Source of the DNA: Chelativorans intermedius
GTDB lineage: Bacteria; Pseudomonadota; Alphaproteobacteria; Rhizobiales; Rhizobiaceae
Direction of reading: 5' to 3'
NCBI RefSeq assembly: GCF_025398255.1
Contig: NZ_JAODNW010000008.1
Coordinates: 96,222-160,221, forward strand
Length of the DNA stretch: 64,000 nucleotides
This document shows, piece by piece, positions 39,315-49,257 of this stretch (its first letter is position 1; every line of letters begins with the position of its first letter). The translations under genes were made by a program, and so were the position numbers. The notes beneath the pieces are model-generated. The model was not told where the DNA came from. It ran no database searches and saw only the letters and a list, made by a program, of their open reading frames with translations.

Positions 39315-39782
39315 ATGGCATTCGAGGTCGTGACGCGGCCGGCGCAGACGCTTTGCGGAAAGATGTGGGAGGGCAGCTACGATGCCGCGGCAGCGGGGCA
39401 TGTGAAGGAATTCATCGCCGACATGGAGCGGTTGCGCAGCCGGCTGGCGGCAGGCCATGAGGGCGAGGCAAGCGGCCTTGTCGGCATCTCCTTTAACGAC
39501 ATTCCCGGCGGCTTCCGCTATCTCGTGGCCCTGCCACCGCAGCTTGCCCCGCGATCCGGGCTGGCGCTGAGCGCCTTTTCCTTTCCATCGATGCGCTTTG
39601 CCGCGGTCTGGCACGAGGCGGCGGACGGTGACGTCTTTGCCCATTACGAGCGCATGTTCGCGTGGATCGAGGCGCAGGGGCTGCGCCGCGTGACGGATGT
39701 TTGCCACCATCGGGAGGAATATCCTCCCCAGCCCGATCTTCACGCGCCGCCGCGCCTGCGGCTGATGACGCCGGTGGCGTGA
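39315..39782 (+). CDS. GyrI-like small-molecule-binding (SOUL/AraC effector-type) protein
   Basis: A 155-residue protein that reads as a lone GyrI-like/AraC effector-binding domain. Landmarks are VTRPAQTLCGKMWEGSYDAAAAG near the N-terminus, GLVGISFNDIPGGFRYLVALP in the middle, and FAAVWHEAADGDVFAHYERMFAWIE. No DNA-binding domain is attached. In other bacteria such domains bind cationic compounds or hydrolyse some toxins, and SbmC/GyrI protects DNA gyrase. The gyrA gene lies 1.5 kb away, but a link is only suggested by proximity. A GAAA-rich leader precedes the ATG, with no strong SD. Confidence 0.62.
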   Translation: MAFEVVTRPAQTLCGKMWEGSYDAAAAGHVKEFIADMERLRSRLAAGHEGEASGLVGISFNDIPGGFRYLVALPPQLAPRSGLALSAFSFPSMRFAAVWHEAADGDVFAHYERMFAWIEAQGLRRVTDVCHHREEYPPQPDLHAPPRLRLMTPVA

Positions 39783-40024
39783 GGGTGGGCCGGCGCCGCA
39801 CAGTGTGGCGCGATTCGGGCAGGCAACCCCCGTGGGCGGTCAGGATTTCTTTCCCGCATTAAACGGAAATGATCGCCATGGTGGCCGCCGCGCTGTTGGC
39901 GCGGTCACATTCCTCCGTCACGGTGCACCCATGCGGCTGGCTGGCCCTGGCCGGGCAGCGGTATCGCGGCACGGGATGCGCCCGGGCCGACGAACAGGAA
40001 ACGACAGAAGGATCCGCAAACGTG

Positions 40025-40411
40025 ATGAACCGTTCCAAGAGGCTGATCGCGGCCGCCTGCTTGGCGGCAGGCACCACCCTGACCGCCCAGGCGCTGGCGC
40101 AGGACGCCAGCCAGCCCTCGCAGCCGGCCATCGAGGCGCCGGCCCTGAGCGAGCAGAAGCTGCAGTCCTTCGCCGTCGCCTTCGTGCAGGTGGAGCAGCT
40201 CAAGCAGCAATATATGGCGCGGCTGCAGGAGGCCGGCTCCGAAAGCGAGCAGCAGGAAATCCGCAACGAGGCCGGGCAGTCCATTCTCCAGGCGGTGGAG
40301 CAGGCCGACGGCATCTCGGTCGACGAGTACAACCAGATCATCCGCTCCGCTCAGTCCGACCCGGAACTGGCGCAGAAGCTGAGCGATGCTATCCGCCAGG
40401 TGAACCAGTAG
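40025..40411 (+). CDS. DUF4168-type secreted helical protein
   Basis: About 128 residues. A signal peptide (NRSKRLIAAACLAAGTTLTAQALAQ) ends near residue 27. The mature part is helical and rich in Gln and Glu, with the DUF4168 pattern LSEQKLQSFAVAFVQVEQLKQQYMARLQEA followed by ISVDEYNQIIRSAQSDPELAQKL. The family is of unknown function and periplasmic. ATG 40025 is favoured because it begins the signal peptide. Upstream, 39783-40024 holds no gene I can support. Confidence 0.72.
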   Translation: MNRSKRLIAAACLAAGTTLTAQALAQDASQPSQPAIEAPALSEQKLQSFAVAFVQVEQLKQQYMARLQEAGSESEQQEIRNEAGQSILQAVEQADGISVDEYNQIIRSAQSDPELAQKLSDAIRQVNQ

Positions 40412-40430
40412 GCGGCCCGCGGCCGGCGCT

Positions 40431-41063
40431 TCAGCCGGCCGCAAACAGCGCCTTGGCGCCATCGGCCACGAACTGCACCGCAAGCGCGGCCAGCAATACG
40501 CCGAGCAGCCGGGTGAGGATCGAGCGGCCGGTCTCGCCCAGGAACGAATCGATCCGCTCCGCCAGCACGAAGACGAGATAGGTGAGGGCGATGACCAGCG
40601 TGATGATGGCGGCCAGCACCGCCATCTCCAACGCGGTGCGGGCATGACCGGACTGGATGACCGTCGCCGAGATGGCGCCCGGTCCCGCAATGAGCGGGAT
40701 GGCGAGCGGAAAGGCGGCGATGTTGCGGATCATGTCGCGCGTGACGGCGCGCTTGGCGCTCTTCTCGTGCCGCTCGTGGCGGCGCTCGAAGATCATTTCG
40801 AAGGCGATATAGAAGAGCAGGATGCCGCCGGCGACGCGGAAGGCCGGCAGTGTGATGCCGAGCGTCTTCAGGATGGCGTTGCCGGCCAGCGCGAACAGCA
40901 GAAGAAGGGCAAGCCCGATGAGGCTTGCCCGCACCGCCACCTGATGGCGCTCCGCCCGGTCCATGCCTGCCGTCAGCGCCAGAAAGAGCGGCGCAAGCCC
41001 CACCGGGTCCACGGTCACCAGAAGCGTGGTGAGCGCATTGAGCACCGCATCCGACGTCAGCAT
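40431..41063 (-). CDS. MarC-family integral membrane protein
   Basis: A 210-residue protein with six hydrophobic helices. MarC landmarks are LTTLLVTVDPVGLAPLFLALTAGM, AFRVAGGILLFYIAFEMIF and IPLIAGPGAISATVIQ, the conserved PLIAGPG loop. The family's function is not settled; the old link to antibiotic resistance was withdrawn. ATG 41063 is preceded by GAAGGAG. It is convergent with the DUF4168 gene (stop-to-stop gap 19 bases) and divergent from gyrA. Confidence 0.88.
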   Translation of the reverse strand: MLTSDAVLNALTTLLVTVDPVGLAPLFLALTAGMDRAERHQVAVRASLIGLALLLLFALAGNAILKTLGITLPAFRVAGGILLFYIAFEMIFERRHERHEKSAKRAVTRDMIRNIAAFPLAIPLIAGPGAISATVIQSGHARTALEMAVLAAIITLVIALTYLVFVLAERIDSFLGETGRSILTRLLGVLLAALAVQFVADGAKALFAAG

Positions 41064-41249
41064 CGCAATCTCCTTCCGCGTGGCGCCACCCCGAATCGGC
41101 ACCATAGTGGCACATTGCGCGCCGGAATTTGCCGCGCGCGCCGGGCTTTTTGCGTAGCCGGCCGGCGCGCGCCATGCCGCACCTGCGAACGAAAACGCTA
41201 TCCTGTTGGAATATAGAGGCATTTGCGCCGGGAATATCGCGCCCGCGCA

Positions 41250-41277
41250 TTGGAGAATTGGCCGTCTTTCCTATATA
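41250..41277 (+). promoter_or_regulatory. Promoter of gyrA
   Basis: TTGGAG (41250-41255), a 16-base spacer and TATATA (41272-41277) form a good sigma-70 promoter. Transcription would start about 30 bases before the gyrA start codon. Confidence 0.6.
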
Positions 41278-41314
41278 AGAGGGCAGTGATTCTCATAGCT
41301 GAATGTGACGCGAT

Positions 41315-44065
41315 TTGACCGACCAGACGACGCCGCGCGGGCCGGGCGAGCCCGACGACATCGAGCCCATCTCCATCATCGAGGAAATGCAGCGCTCCTA
41401 TCTCGATTACGCCATGAGCGTGATCGTCTCGCGGGCGCTGCCGGATGTGCGCGACGGGTTGAAGCCCGTGCATCGGCGCATTCTCTATGCCTCGCACGAG
41501 AGCGGCTATCACTGGAACCGCAAATATGTGAAGTCGGCCCGCCCCGTGGCCGACGTGATGGGTAAATACCACCCGCACGGGGACGCCGCGATCTACGATG
41601 CGCTGGTGCGCATGGCGCAGGATTGGTCGATGCGCCTGCCGCTGATCGACGGGCAGGGCAATTTCGGCTCCATCGACGGAGATCCGCCCGCGGCCATGCG
41701 CTACACCGAGGCGCGGCTGACCAAGGTGGCCCATGAGCTGCTGGAAGACATCGACAAGGACACGGTCGACTTCCAGGACACCTATGACGGCGCCGCGCAG
41801 GAGCCGCGCGTCCTGCCCGCCCGCTTTCCCAACCTGCTGGTCAACGGTTCTGGCGGCATCGCGGTGGGCATGGCCACGAACATCCCGCCGCACAACCTGG
41901 CGGAGGTGGTGGAAGGCTGCGTGGCGCTGATCGACAACCCGGCGATCGAGCTTTCGCGGCTGATCGAGATCATCCCCGGGCCCGATTTCCCGACCGGCGG
42001 CATCATCCTCGGCCGCTCCGGCATCCACAGCGCCTATGCGACGGGGCGCGGCTCGGTGATCATGCGCGGCAAGGTGGAGATCGAGCAGATCCGCGGCGAG
42101 CGCGAGGCCATCATCATCACCGAGGTGCCGTATCAGGTCAACAAGGCGCAGATGATCGAGAAGATGGCCGAACTGGTGCGCGAGAAGCGCATCGAGGGCA
42201 TCTCCGACATCCGCGACGAGAGCGACCGCCAAGGCTACCGGGTGGTGATCGAGCTGAAGCGCGACGCCAACGCCGAGGTCATCCTCAACCAGCTCTACCG
42301 CTTCACGCCGCTGCAGACCTCCTTCGGCTGCAACATGGTCGCGCTCAACGGCGGCAAGCCGGAGCAGATGACGCTCATCGACATGCTGAAGGCCTTCGTC
42401 GCCTTCCGCGAGGAGGTGGTGAGCCGGCGCACGAAATACCTGCTGCGAAAGGTGCGCGAGCGCGCGCATGTGCTTGTGGGACTGGCCATCGCGGTGGCCA
42501 ATATCGACGAGGTCATCAAGCTCATCCGCCATGCGCCCGACCCGCAGGTGGCGCGCCGCGAGCTCATGGAACGGCGCTGGCCGGCGCAGGAGGTGGAGGC
42601 GCTGATCCGCCTGATCGACGATCCGCGCCACAAGGTCAACGAAGACGGCACGTACAACCTCTCCGAGGAGCAGGCGCGCGCCATCCTGGACCTGCGCCTG
42701 CAGCGGTTGACGGCGCTTGGCCGCGACGAGATCGCCGACGAGTTGAACGCCATCGGCGCCGAGATCAAGGACTATCTCGACATCCTGTCCTCGCGCGCCC
42801 GCATCCTGGAGATCGTCAAGAACGAGCTGCTGGCGGTGCGCGAGGAGTTCGGCACGCCGCGGCGTACGGTGATCGTCGAAGGCGGCGCCGACATGGAGGA
42901 CGAGGACCTCATCCAGCGCGAGGATATGGTCGTCACCGTCACCCACAAGGGCTACATCAAGCGCGTGCCCCTGTCGGTCTACCGCGCCCAGGCGCGCGGC
43001 GGCAAGGGCCGCTCGGGCATGTCGACCAAGGATGAGGATTTCGTCACGCGGCTGTTCGTGGCCAGCACCCACACGCCCATCCTGTTCTTCTCCTCCCGCG
43101 GCCTCGTCTACAAGGAGAAGGTCTGGCGCCTGCCGCAGGGCACGCCGCAGTCTGTCGGCAAGTTCCTGCGCAACATGCTGCCGCTTCAGGAGGGCGAGCG
43201 CATCACCTCCATCATGCCGCTGCCGGAGGACGAGGAAAGCTGGGACGCGCTGCACGTGATGTTCGCCACCACGCGCGGCACGGTGCGGCGCAACAAGCTG
43301 TCGGATTTCGTGCAGGTCAACCGCAACGGCAAGATCGCCATGAAGCTGGAGGAGGAGGGCGACGAGATCCTCGCCGTCTATACCTGCACGGAAGAGGACG
43401 ACGTGCTGCTGACCACCGCCTCCGGCCAGTGCATCCGCTTCCCCGTGCGGGACGTGCGCGTCTTTGCCGGGCGCAATTCCGTGGGCGTGCGCGGCATCAA
43501 CCTTGCGCCCGGCGACCGCGTCATCTCCATGGCCATTCTCGGCCATGTGGAGGCAACGGCCGACGAACGAGCCGCCTATCTGAAGCAGGCAGCGGCCGAA
43601 CGGCGGGCCGCCAGCGGCGGCGAGGAAGAGGAGATCGTGCTCACCAACGAGGAGGTGAGCGAGGAGGCCGATCTCTCGCCCGAGCGGTACGAGGAGCTGA
43701 AGCGTCGCGAGCAGCTCGTCCTGACCGTCAGCGAGTATGGCTACGGCAAGCGTTCTTCCTCCTACGACTTCCGCGTCATCGGCAGGGGCGGCAAGGGCAT
43801 CCGCGCGACGGATGTTTCCAAGACGGACGAGATCGGCCGCCTGGTCGCCGCTTTCCCGGTGGCGCCCGAGGACCAGATCATGCTCGTCACCAATGCCGGG
43901 CAGGTGATCCGTGTGCCGGTGGACGGCATCCGCATCGCAAGCCGCGCCACCAAGGGCGTGACCATCTTCAACACCGCCGAGGGCGAGCGCGTGGTTTCCG
44001 TGGAGCGCATCTCGGAGCCCAGTGGCGGCGATGATGGAACGGGAGAGACCGAGGGCGACGGGTAA
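41315..44065 (+). CDS. gyrA: DNA gyrase subunit A
   Basis: A 916-residue type II topoisomerase subunit that cuts and rejoins DNA. The winged-helix region includes [62 protein letters not shown], where the catalytic Tyr is in RYTEA. The quinolone-determining stretch [10 protein letters not shown] carries Ala then Ala where sensitive E. coli has Ser83, a natural substitution common in this group. Six C-terminal beta-pinwheel blades follow ([10 protein letters not shown], a GyrA-box-like motif). The start is TTG 41315 in a short leader. Confidence 0.95.
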   Translation: MTDQTTPRGPGEPDDIEPISIIEEMQRSYLDYAMSVIVSRALPDVRDGLKPVHRRILYASHESGYHWNRKYVKSARPVADVMGKYHPHGDAAIYDALVRMAQDWSMRLPLIDGQGNFGSIDGDPPAAMRYTEARLTKVAHELLEDIDKDTVDFQDTYDGAAQEPRVLPARFPNLLVNGSGGIAVGMATNIPPHNLAEVVEGCVALIDNPAIELSRLIEIIPGPDFPTGGIILGRSGIHSAYATGRGSVIMRGKVEIEQIRGEREAIIITEVPYQVNKAQMIEKMAELVREKRIEGISDIRDESDRQGYRVVIELKRDANAEVILNQLYRFTPLQTSFGCNMVALNGGKPEQMTLIDMLKAFVAFREEVVSRRTKYLLRKVRERAHVLVGLAIAVANIDEVIKLIRHAPDPQVARRELMERRWPAQEVEALIRLIDDPRHKVNEDGTYNLSEEQARAILDLRLQRLTALGRDEIADELNAIGAEIKDYLDILSSRARILEIVKNELLAVREEFGTPRRTVIVEGGADMEDEDLIQREDMVVTVTHKGYIKRVPLSVYRAQARGGKGRSGMSTKDEDFVTRLFVASTHTPILFFSSRGLVYKEKVWRLPQGTPQSVGKFLRNMLPLQEGERITSIMPLPEDEESWDALHVMFATTRGTVRRNKLSDFVQVNRNGKIAMKLEEEGDEILAVYTCTEEDDVLLTTASGQCIRFPVRDVRVFAGRNSVGVRGINLAPGDRVISMAILGHVEATADERAAYLKQAAAERRAASGGEEEEIVLTNEEVSEEADLSPERYEELKRREQLVLTVSEYGYGKRSSSYDFRVIGRGGKGIRATDVSKTDEIGRLVAAFPVAPEDQIMLVTNAGQVIRVPVDGIRIASRATKGVTIFNTAEGERVVSVERISEPSGGDDGTGETEGDG

Positions 44066-44104
44066 GGCCGCGCCTGCCAGAACCGGCCGCAAGGCGGCAA
44101 AGGA

Positions 44105-44143
44105 AAGGCGGCGGACCCGATCTGTCCCCGGATCCGCCGCCTT
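44105..44143. terminator. Perfect 11-bp stem after gyrA
   Basis: AAGGCGGCGGA (44105-44115) pairs perfectly with TCCGCCGCCTT (44133-44143). It lies 40 bases after the gyrA stop and has a weak T-run at best. It is a likely end point for gyrA and could also serve the small minus-strand gene. Confidence 0.6.
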
Positions 44144-44266
44144 GGCGCCTGCCTGCCGAAACCGCCCATAACGCCGCGCCTTCTAGAGAAGGGACGGCGC
44201 CGCAAGGTGCTGAAGCTGCGCATCGGGCCTTTTGGCAAAGCCGTCTGCGGCCTTCTTGCCTGTGCG

Positions 44267-44401
44267 CTAGCGGCGGTGGGGCTGGCGCATGCTGCGCACA
44301 CGGGCTTCGAGCCGTACGCGCTGCGCTTCCTGGTGGATGCCGAAGGCGGTGGCGATCAGCATGGCAAGGGTCATCGCGGCTGCGAGCGTGAAGATCAGCA
44401 T
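44267..44401 (-). CDS. Small membrane protein (44 aa)
   Basis: A 44-residue protein. One transmembrane helix covers residues 2-22 (LIFTLAAAMTLAMLIATAFGI) and is followed by a basic cytoplasmic tail (EAQRVRLEARVRSMRQPHRR). A strong SD (GAGGAGGG) lies eight bases before the ATG, which is the main evidence that it is real. It stands alone between gyrA and the LysE-type gene. I do not recognise a named family. The 243 bases from here to the LysE-type gene show nothing else. Confidence 0.55.
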   Translation of the reverse strand: MLIFTLAAAMTLAMLIATAFGIHQEAQRVRLEARVRSMRQPHRR

Positions 44402-44644
44402 CGTTCTGCCCTCCTCGGCACGGTAACGGGCGGCGGCGCATTCCGGTTCCGCCGGCCCGCCTGATTGACTGTCCTCCTTCCATTGCCAGAGAACACGCGA
44501 ACGAAGGCTGAATGGCCCATTCATGTACCGTTCATGTGGGCCGGGTCCCGCCGGCCGGCAAGCGGCAGGGCGGAATGCACATGCCGCTTGCCTTTGCCGG
44601 AGGGGTGTGGCTTCGTTGCGTTATCAACGTTGTGGATCACACCC

Positions 44645-45259
44645 ATGCCGGACCTTGCTGCCCTTCTTTCCTATATCGTCGCCTGTTTCGTCATCGTCAT
44701 CGTGCCGGGTCCGTCGGTGACGGTGATCGTCGCCAATTCGCTGCGCCACGGCGCGCGGGCCGGGCTGCTCAATGTTCTGGGCACGCAGATCGGTCTCGTG
44801 CTGATGATCGCCGTGCTGGCCTTCGGTCTGGCCGCGGTGGTGGGTGCCATGGGCAATGTGTTCGAGGTGTTGCGCCTTCTCGGCGCGGCCTATCTCATCT
44901 GGCTCGGCATCCGCATGTGGCGTTCGGACGGCTCGCTCGGCGCGGCGGACGGCGTGCCCGCAGCGCGGCGCTCCTTCGTCCTGCAGGGGTTTGTCGTCAT
45001 CTGGTCGAACCCCAAGGCGCTGCTCTTCTTCGGCGCCTTCATACCGCAGTTCATCGACCCCGCGGGCAGCACCCTGTGGCAGACGATGCTGCTCGGCGGC
45101 ATCTTCATGGCCATCGCGACGGTGTGCGATTCGCTCTATGCCTTTGCTGCCAGTGGCGCGGGCGCGCGGCTGACGCAGGCGCGGGTGAAGCTTGCCGAGA
45201 GGATTTCCGGCACCTTCCTCATCGGCGGCGGCCTTTGGCTGGCGCTGTCGCGGCGCTGA
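44645..45259 (+). CDS. LysE/RhtB-family amino-acid exporter
   Basis: A 204-residue membrane protein with five to six helices. It begins LAALLSYIVACFVIVIVPGPSVTVIVANSLRHGARAGLLNVLGTQIG, where the VPGP motif and the GxxxG helix are diagnostic. FVVIWSNPKALLFFGAFIPQFI is the conserved NPK loop. The family exports amino acids or homoserine lactones from the cytoplasm. The exact substrate cannot be read. ATG 44645 begins the family-type start. It is followed 42 bases later by coaD. Confidence 0.9.
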   Translation: MPDLAALLSYIVACFVIVIVPGPSVTVIVANSLRHGARAGLLNVLGTQIGLVLMIAVLAFGLAAVVGAMGNVFEVLRLLGAAYLIWLGIRMWRSDGSLGAADGVPAARRSFVLQGFVVIWSNPKALLFFGAFIPQFIDPAGSTLWQTMLLGGIFMAIATVCDSLYAFAASGAGARLTQARVKLAERISGTFLIGGGLWLALSRR

Positions 45260-45301
45260 GGCGAATTGCCTTCGCGGGCCGGCCGCGATAGAAGCGTGCC
45301 C

Positions 45302-45802
45302 ATGACCATGCGCACCGCCTTCTATGCCGGCTCCTTCGACCCGCTGACCAACGGCCATCTGGACGTGCTGAAGGGCGCGCTCACCGTGGCCGACAGGGTG
45401 GTGATCGGCATCGGCATCCACCCCGGCAAGGCGCCGCTTTTCACCTATGACGAGCGGGTGGCACTGATCGAGCGCTGGGCGGCGGCGGATCTCGGACAGG
45501 ACGCCGGGCGCATCAAGGTCGTCGCTTTCGACACCCTGCTGGTGGATGCCGCGCGTGCTCACGGCGCCTCGATCATGATTCGTGGCCTGCGCGACGGCAC
45601 CGACCTCGACTACGAAATGCAGATGGCGGGCATGAACGAGACCATGGCACCCGAGCTCCAGACCGTGTTTCTGCCAGCCAGCCCTTCGGTACGCACCATT
45701 ACGGCCACACTCGTGCGCCAGATTGCCTCCATGGGCGGCGATGTGCGGCCTTTCGTTCCCGCCCCCGTGGCGGAAGCGCTGAAGGCCAAGTTCGCCGCCT
45801 GA
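45302..45802 (+). CDS. coaD: Phosphopantetheine adenylyltransferase
   Basis: A 166-residue enzyme of CoA synthesis, making dephospho-CoA from 4'-phosphopantetheine and [21 protein letters not shown] holds the TxGH nucleotide-binding motif. [20 protein letters not shown] is the substrate loop. The usual ISSTxVR is changed to [13 protein letters not shown] 45302 is used, and ATG 45308 is as good. Neither has a clear SD. Gene order gyrA-coaD-ppi-ppi-queA-tgt is common in rhizobia. Confidence 0.95.
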   Translation: MTMRTAFYAGSFDPLTNGHLDVLKGALTVADRVVIGIGIHPGKAPLFTYDERVALIERWAAADLGQDAGRIKVVAFDTLLVDAARAHGASIMIRGLRDGTDLDYEMQMAGMNETMAPELQTVFLPASPSVRTITATLVRQIASMGGDVRPFVPAPVAEALKAKFAA

Positions 45803-45831
45803 CCGCAAGCCATTCCCGGAGAGACCATCCC

Positions 45832-46416
45832 ATGCGCATTTCCTCATTCGCCGCGCCGCTGCTTCTCGCCGCGGGCCTCACCCTTGCCGCTGCCACGGGC
45901 CACGCGGCGGAGCCGGAGAACACGCTCGTCATCGAGCTGGAAAGCGGGCCGGTCGAGATCGCGCTGCGGCCCGACCTGGCGCCGCAACACGTCGAGCGCA
46001 TCAAGACGCTGGCGCGTCAGGGCGCCTATGACAATGTGGCTTTCCACCGTGTCATCGACGGTTTCATGGCGCAGACGGGCGACGTGCAGTTCGGCGACAT
46101 GGAAGACGGTTTCGACCCGCGCCTTGCCGGCACCGGCGGCTCGGACCTGCCGGACCTTCCGGCCGAGTTTTCCGACGCGCCCTTCGAGCGGGGCACGGTG
46201 GGCATGGCCCGCGCGCAGGATCCCAACTCGGCCAACTCCCAGTTCTTCATCATGTTCGCCCCCGCGCCGCATCTGAACGGCAGCTACACCGTGGTGGGCA
46301 CGGTGGAAAGCGGCATGGAGCATGTCGACAGGATCAAGAAGGGAAGTGCGGCCATGAATGGCGCGGTGCAGGACCCCGACCGCATGCTGCGCGCCTATAT
46401 CGCCAGCGACGAATAG
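45832..46416 (+). CDS. ppiA: Periplasmic cyclophilin-type peptidyl-prolyl isomerase
   Basis: A 194-residue cyclophilin with a signal peptide (residues 1-25, ending GHAAEP), so it acts in the periplasm on folding envelope proteins. The active-site stretch is [19 protein letters not shown], with the catalytic Arg and Phe of [44 protein letters not shown] follows. It carries an insertion (VQFGDMEDGFDPRLAG) absent from its cytosolic neighbour. GGAGAG precedes the ATG. The gene is 29 bases after coaD. Confidence 0.93.
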   Translation: MRISSFAAPLLLAAGLTLAAATGHAAEPENTLVIELESGPVEIALRPDLAPQHVERIKTLARQGAYDNVAFHRVIDGFMAQTGDVQFGDMEDGFDPRLAGTGGSDLPDLPAEFSDAPFERGTVGMARAQDPNSANSQFFIMFAPAPHLNGSYTVVGTVESGMEHVDRIKKGSAAMNGAVQDPDRMLRAYIASDE

Positions 46417-46431
46417 AAGGAAACTTTGCAG

Positions 46432-46908
46432 ATGGCCGAGATCAAGGACCCGGAAAACACCATCCTGATGGAAACCACCAAGGGCAGGGTGGTCATTCAG
46501 CTCTTTCCCGATGTGGCGCCGGCCCACGTGCAGCGCATCAAGGAGCTGTCGCGCGAGGGATTTTACGACGGCGTGGTCTTCCATCGCGTCATCGACGGCT
46601 TCATGGCACAGACGGGCGACCCGACGGGCACCGGCACCGGCGGCTCGGACAAGCCGGACCTGAAGGCCGAGTTCTCCAACGTGGCGCATGAGCGCGGCAC
46701 CTGCTCGATGGCGCGCACCCAGAACCCCAACTCGGCCAACTCGCAGTTCTTCATCTGCTTCGACCGGGCACCCTGGCTCGACCGGCAATATTCCGTGTGG
46801 GGCCAGGTGATCGATGGCATGGAGAATGTCGACAAGATCAAGCGTGGCGAGCCTGTGCGCGAGCCGGATTCGATCGTCTCGATGAAGGTGGCCGCGGACG
46901 TGGCCTAG
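46432..46908 (+). CDS. ppiB: Cytosolic cyclophilin-type peptidyl-prolyl isomerase
   Basis: A 158-residue cyclophilin without a signal peptide. Active-site motifs are [28 protein letters not shown] and [36 protein letters not shown]. It is a close paralogue of the periplasmic enzyme encoded just upstream, most likely from an old tandem duplication. AAGGAAA lies before ATG 46432, which is preferred to the in-frame TTG at 46426. Together the pair serves the two sides of the inner membrane. Confidence 0.95.
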   Translation: MAEIKDPENTILMETTKGRVVIQLFPDVAPAHVQRIKELSREGFYDGVVFHRVIDGFMAQTGDPTGTGTGGSDKPDLKAEFSNVAHERGTCSMARTQNPNSANSQFFICFDRAPWLDRQYSVWGQVIDGMENVDKIKRGEPVREPDSIVSMKVAADVA

Positions 46909-46985
46909 GCGCCGACCGGCGGGCCGGCAGGAGGCCCGCCCGAGCGCCCGTTCCCCCGTCTTCTGTTCACCTTCGCCATCGTTCC

Positions 46986-48062
46986 ATGCGCGTCGATCTT
47001 TTCGATTTCGATCTGCCGGAAGACCGCATTGCGCTGCGGCCTGCGAGCCCGCGCGATGCCGCGCGCCTGCTGGTGGTGCGGCCGGGCGATGCGCCTAAGG
47101 ACCGCATCGTGCGCGACCTGCCACAGCTTCTCAGGCCCGGCGATGCGCTGGTCTTCAACGACACCAAGGTCATTCCCGCCCGCCTTTCCGGTGTCCGCCG
47201 GCGCGGCGAGGCGACGGCGCACATCGAGGCGACGCTGCACATGCGGGCAGGCCCCGACCGCTGGAAAGCCTTCCTGAAGCCGGCCAAGCGGGTGGCCGTC
47301 GGCGAACGCATCCAGTTCGGCCACGGGGAGACGAGCTGCCTTCTGGGCACCCTCGACGCCACGGTGGCGGAGAAGGGAGACGGCGGGGAGGCGTTGCTCG
47401 TCTTCGATCTGTCCGGCCCGGCACTGGACGAGGCGATTGCCGCCGCCGGCCATGTGCCGCTGCCGCCCTACATTGCCTCCAAGCGGACCGAGGATGAACG
47501 CGACAGGACGGACTACCAGACCGTCTATGCCCGCAAGGAGGGCGCGGTGGCAGCGCCCACGGCGGGACTGCACTTCACGCCCGAGCTTCTCGCCGCCCTC
47601 GATGAAGCAGGCATCGAACGGCACTTCGTGACCCTGCATGTGGGGGCAGGGACCTTTCTGCCGGTCAAGGCGGAGGACACGGAGGCGCACCGGATGCACG
47701 CCGAATGGGGTACGGTGGACGCGCAGACCGCCGACGCGCTGAACGCCGTGCGCCGCCGGGGCGGGCGCATCGTCTGTGTCGGCACCACCTCGCTGCGCCT
47801 GCTCGAAAGCGCGGCCGACGAGGCGGGGGTGCTTTCCGCCTGGTCGGGCGAGACGGACATCTTCATCACGCCCGGCTATCGCTTCCGGGCCGTCGACGTG
47901 CTGATGACCAACTTCCACCTGCCGCGCTCGACGCTCTTCATGCTGGTTTCCGCCTTCAGCGGGCTGGAGACGATGAAACGCGCCTATCGCCACGCCATCG
48001 ACGGCGGCTATCGCTTCTATTCCTACGGCGATGCCAGCCTGCTCTTCAGGGAGGAGGGGTGA
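46986..48062 (+). CDS. queA: S-adenosylmethionine:tRNA ribosyltransferase-isomerase
   Basis: A 358-residue enzyme of queuosine synthesis. It transfers the ribosyl part of SAM to 7-aminomethyl-7-deazaguanine in tRNA to form epoxyqueuosine. It begins [29 protein letters not shown]. Further landmarks are [54 protein letters not shown] and [17 protein letters not shown]. The stop overlaps the tgt GTG start by four bases, so the two tRNA-modification enzymes are co-translated. Confidence 0.96.
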   Translation: MRVDLFDFDLPEDRIALRPASPRDAARLLVVRPGDAPKDRIVRDLPQLLRPGDALVFNDTKVIPARLSGVRRRGEATAHIEATLHMRAGPDRWKAFLKPAKRVAVGERIQFGHGETSCLLGTLDATVAEKGDGGEALLVFDLSGPALDEAIAAAGHVPLPPYIASKRTEDERDRTDYQTVYARKEGAVAAPTAGLHFTPELLAALDEAGIERHFVTLHVGAGTFLPVKAEDTEAHRMHAEWGTVDAQTADALNAVRRRGGRIVCVGTTSLRLLESAADEAGVLSAWSGETDIFITPGYRFRAVDVLMTNFHLPRSTLFMLVSAFSGLETMKRAYRHAIDGGYRFYSYGDASLLFREEG

Positions 48063-49189
48063 GCGAGACCTTCACATTCCGCATCCTTGCCACCGACGGC
48101 CAGGCACGGCGCGGGGAGATCGCCATGCCGCGCGGGCTGGTGCGCACGCCGGCCTTCATGCCTGTGGGTACGGGCGGCACCGTCAAGGCCATGTATATGG
48201 ACCAGGTGCGCGCGCTGGGTTCCGACATCATTCTGGGCAACACCTATCACCTGATGCTGCGCCCCGGCGCCGAGCGCGTGGCGCGGCTGGGCGGGTTGCA
48301 TGAATTTGCCCGATGGCCCCACCCGATCCTGACCGACTCCGGCGGCTTCCAGGTCATGTCGCTGGCCGCACTCAGGAAGATCCGCGAAGAGGGTGTGACC
48401 TTCCGCTCCCACATCGACGGGCAGGTCCATGAGATGTCGCCCGAACGCTCCATCGAGATCCAGGGCCTGCTCGACGCCGACATCCAGATGCAGCTCGACG
48501 AGTGCGTGCGCCTGCCAGCCCCGCGCCGTGAGGTGGAGCGCGCGATGGAGCTTTCGTTGCGTTGGGCCGAACGCTGCAAGGCCGCCTTCGGCCGGCAGCC
48601 GGGCAAGGCCATGTTCGGCATCGTGCAGGGCGGCGTCGATCTCGATCTGCGCGCCCGCTCCGCTGCCGCACTGTCGGCCATGGACCTGAAGGGCTATGCG
48701 GTGGGCGGGCTGGCCGTGGGCGAGCCGCAGGCGGTGATGCTGGAGGTTCTCGAGGCCACGTGCCCGGCACTGCCGGCCGACCGGCCGCGCTATCTGATGG
48801 GGGTGGGCACGCCCGACGACATTCTGCATTCGGTGGCGCGCGGCATCGACATGTTCGACTGCGTGATGCCGACCCGGGCCGGCCGCCACGGGCTGGCCTA
48901 TACGAGGCGCGGCAAGGTGAACCTGAAGAACGCCCGCCACGCCGACGACCCGCGCCCGCTGGATGAGACAAGCGACTGTCCGGCGGCGCGCGACTACTCC
49001 CGTGCCTATCTGCACCACCTGGTGAAATCCGGCGAGGCGCTGGGCGCCATGCTTCTCACCTGGAACAACCTGGCCTACTACCAACGGCTGATGGCCGATA
49101 TTCGCGCGGCCATAGAGGCGGGACGCTTCGAAGAACGCGCAGCCCAGATGCGTGAGGAATGGGCGCGGGGAGACCTGCCACCCGTTTAG
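48059..49189 (+). CDS. tgt: tRNA-guanine transglycosylase
   Basis: A 376-residue enzyme that exchanges guanine-34 for the queuosine precursor in tRNAs with GUN anticodons. [17 protein letters not shown] holds the general-acid Asp. [13 protein letters not shown] and GGLAVGEPQ are standard, and [19 protein letters not shown] holds the nucleophilic Asp. The usual zinc site CxCxxC...H is not kept: the stretch reads [17 protein letters not shown], with one Cys. The start is GTG inside the queA stop. Confidence 0.94.
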   Translation: MSETFTFRILATDGQARRGEIAMPRGLVRTPAFMPVGTGGTVKAMYMDQVRALGSDIILGNTYHLMLRPGAERVARLGGLHEFARWPHPILTDSGGFQVMSLAALRKIREEGVTFRSHIDGQVHEMSPERSIEIQGLLDADIQMQLDECVRLPAPRREVERAMELSLRWAERCKAAFGRQPGKAMFGIVQGGVDLDLRARSAAALSAMDLKGYAVGGLAVGEPQAVMLEVLEATCPALPADRPRYLMGVGTPDDILHSVARGIDMFDCVMPTRAGRHGLAYTRRGKVNLKNARHADDPRPLDETSDCPAARDYSRAYLHHLVKSGEALGAMLLTWNNLAYYQRLMADIRAAIEAGRFEERAAQMREEWARGDLPPV

Positions 49190-49208
49190 CCCGCGTGGGC
49201 CTTTCGCT

Positions 49209-49245
49209 GTTTTCGTTTCTCCTGTAAAACGAAGAAAACGAAAAC
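49209..49245. promoter_or_regulatory. Candidate GlpR operator upstream of glpR
   Basis: GTTTTCGTTT (49209-49218) and AAACGAAAAC (49236-49245) are exact inverted repeats. A further AAAACGAAG (49226-49234) lies between them. The site is 12 bases before the glpR ATG, suggesting autoregulation. TTCG-containing elements recur before glpD. Confidence 0.6.
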
Positions 49246-49257
49246 GGGGACGGGCCC

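Noticed and set aside
41198..44092. A 964-residue frame antisense to gyrA
   Set aside because: Low-complexity His/Arg/Asp-rich translation without domains, produced by codon bias of gyrA on the other strand.
49190..49257. A terminator after tgt
   Set aside because: The GTTTTCGTTT/AAACGAAAAC repeat could fold, but its AT-rich arms, its place just before glpR and the recurrence of TTCG elements before glpD fit an operator better.
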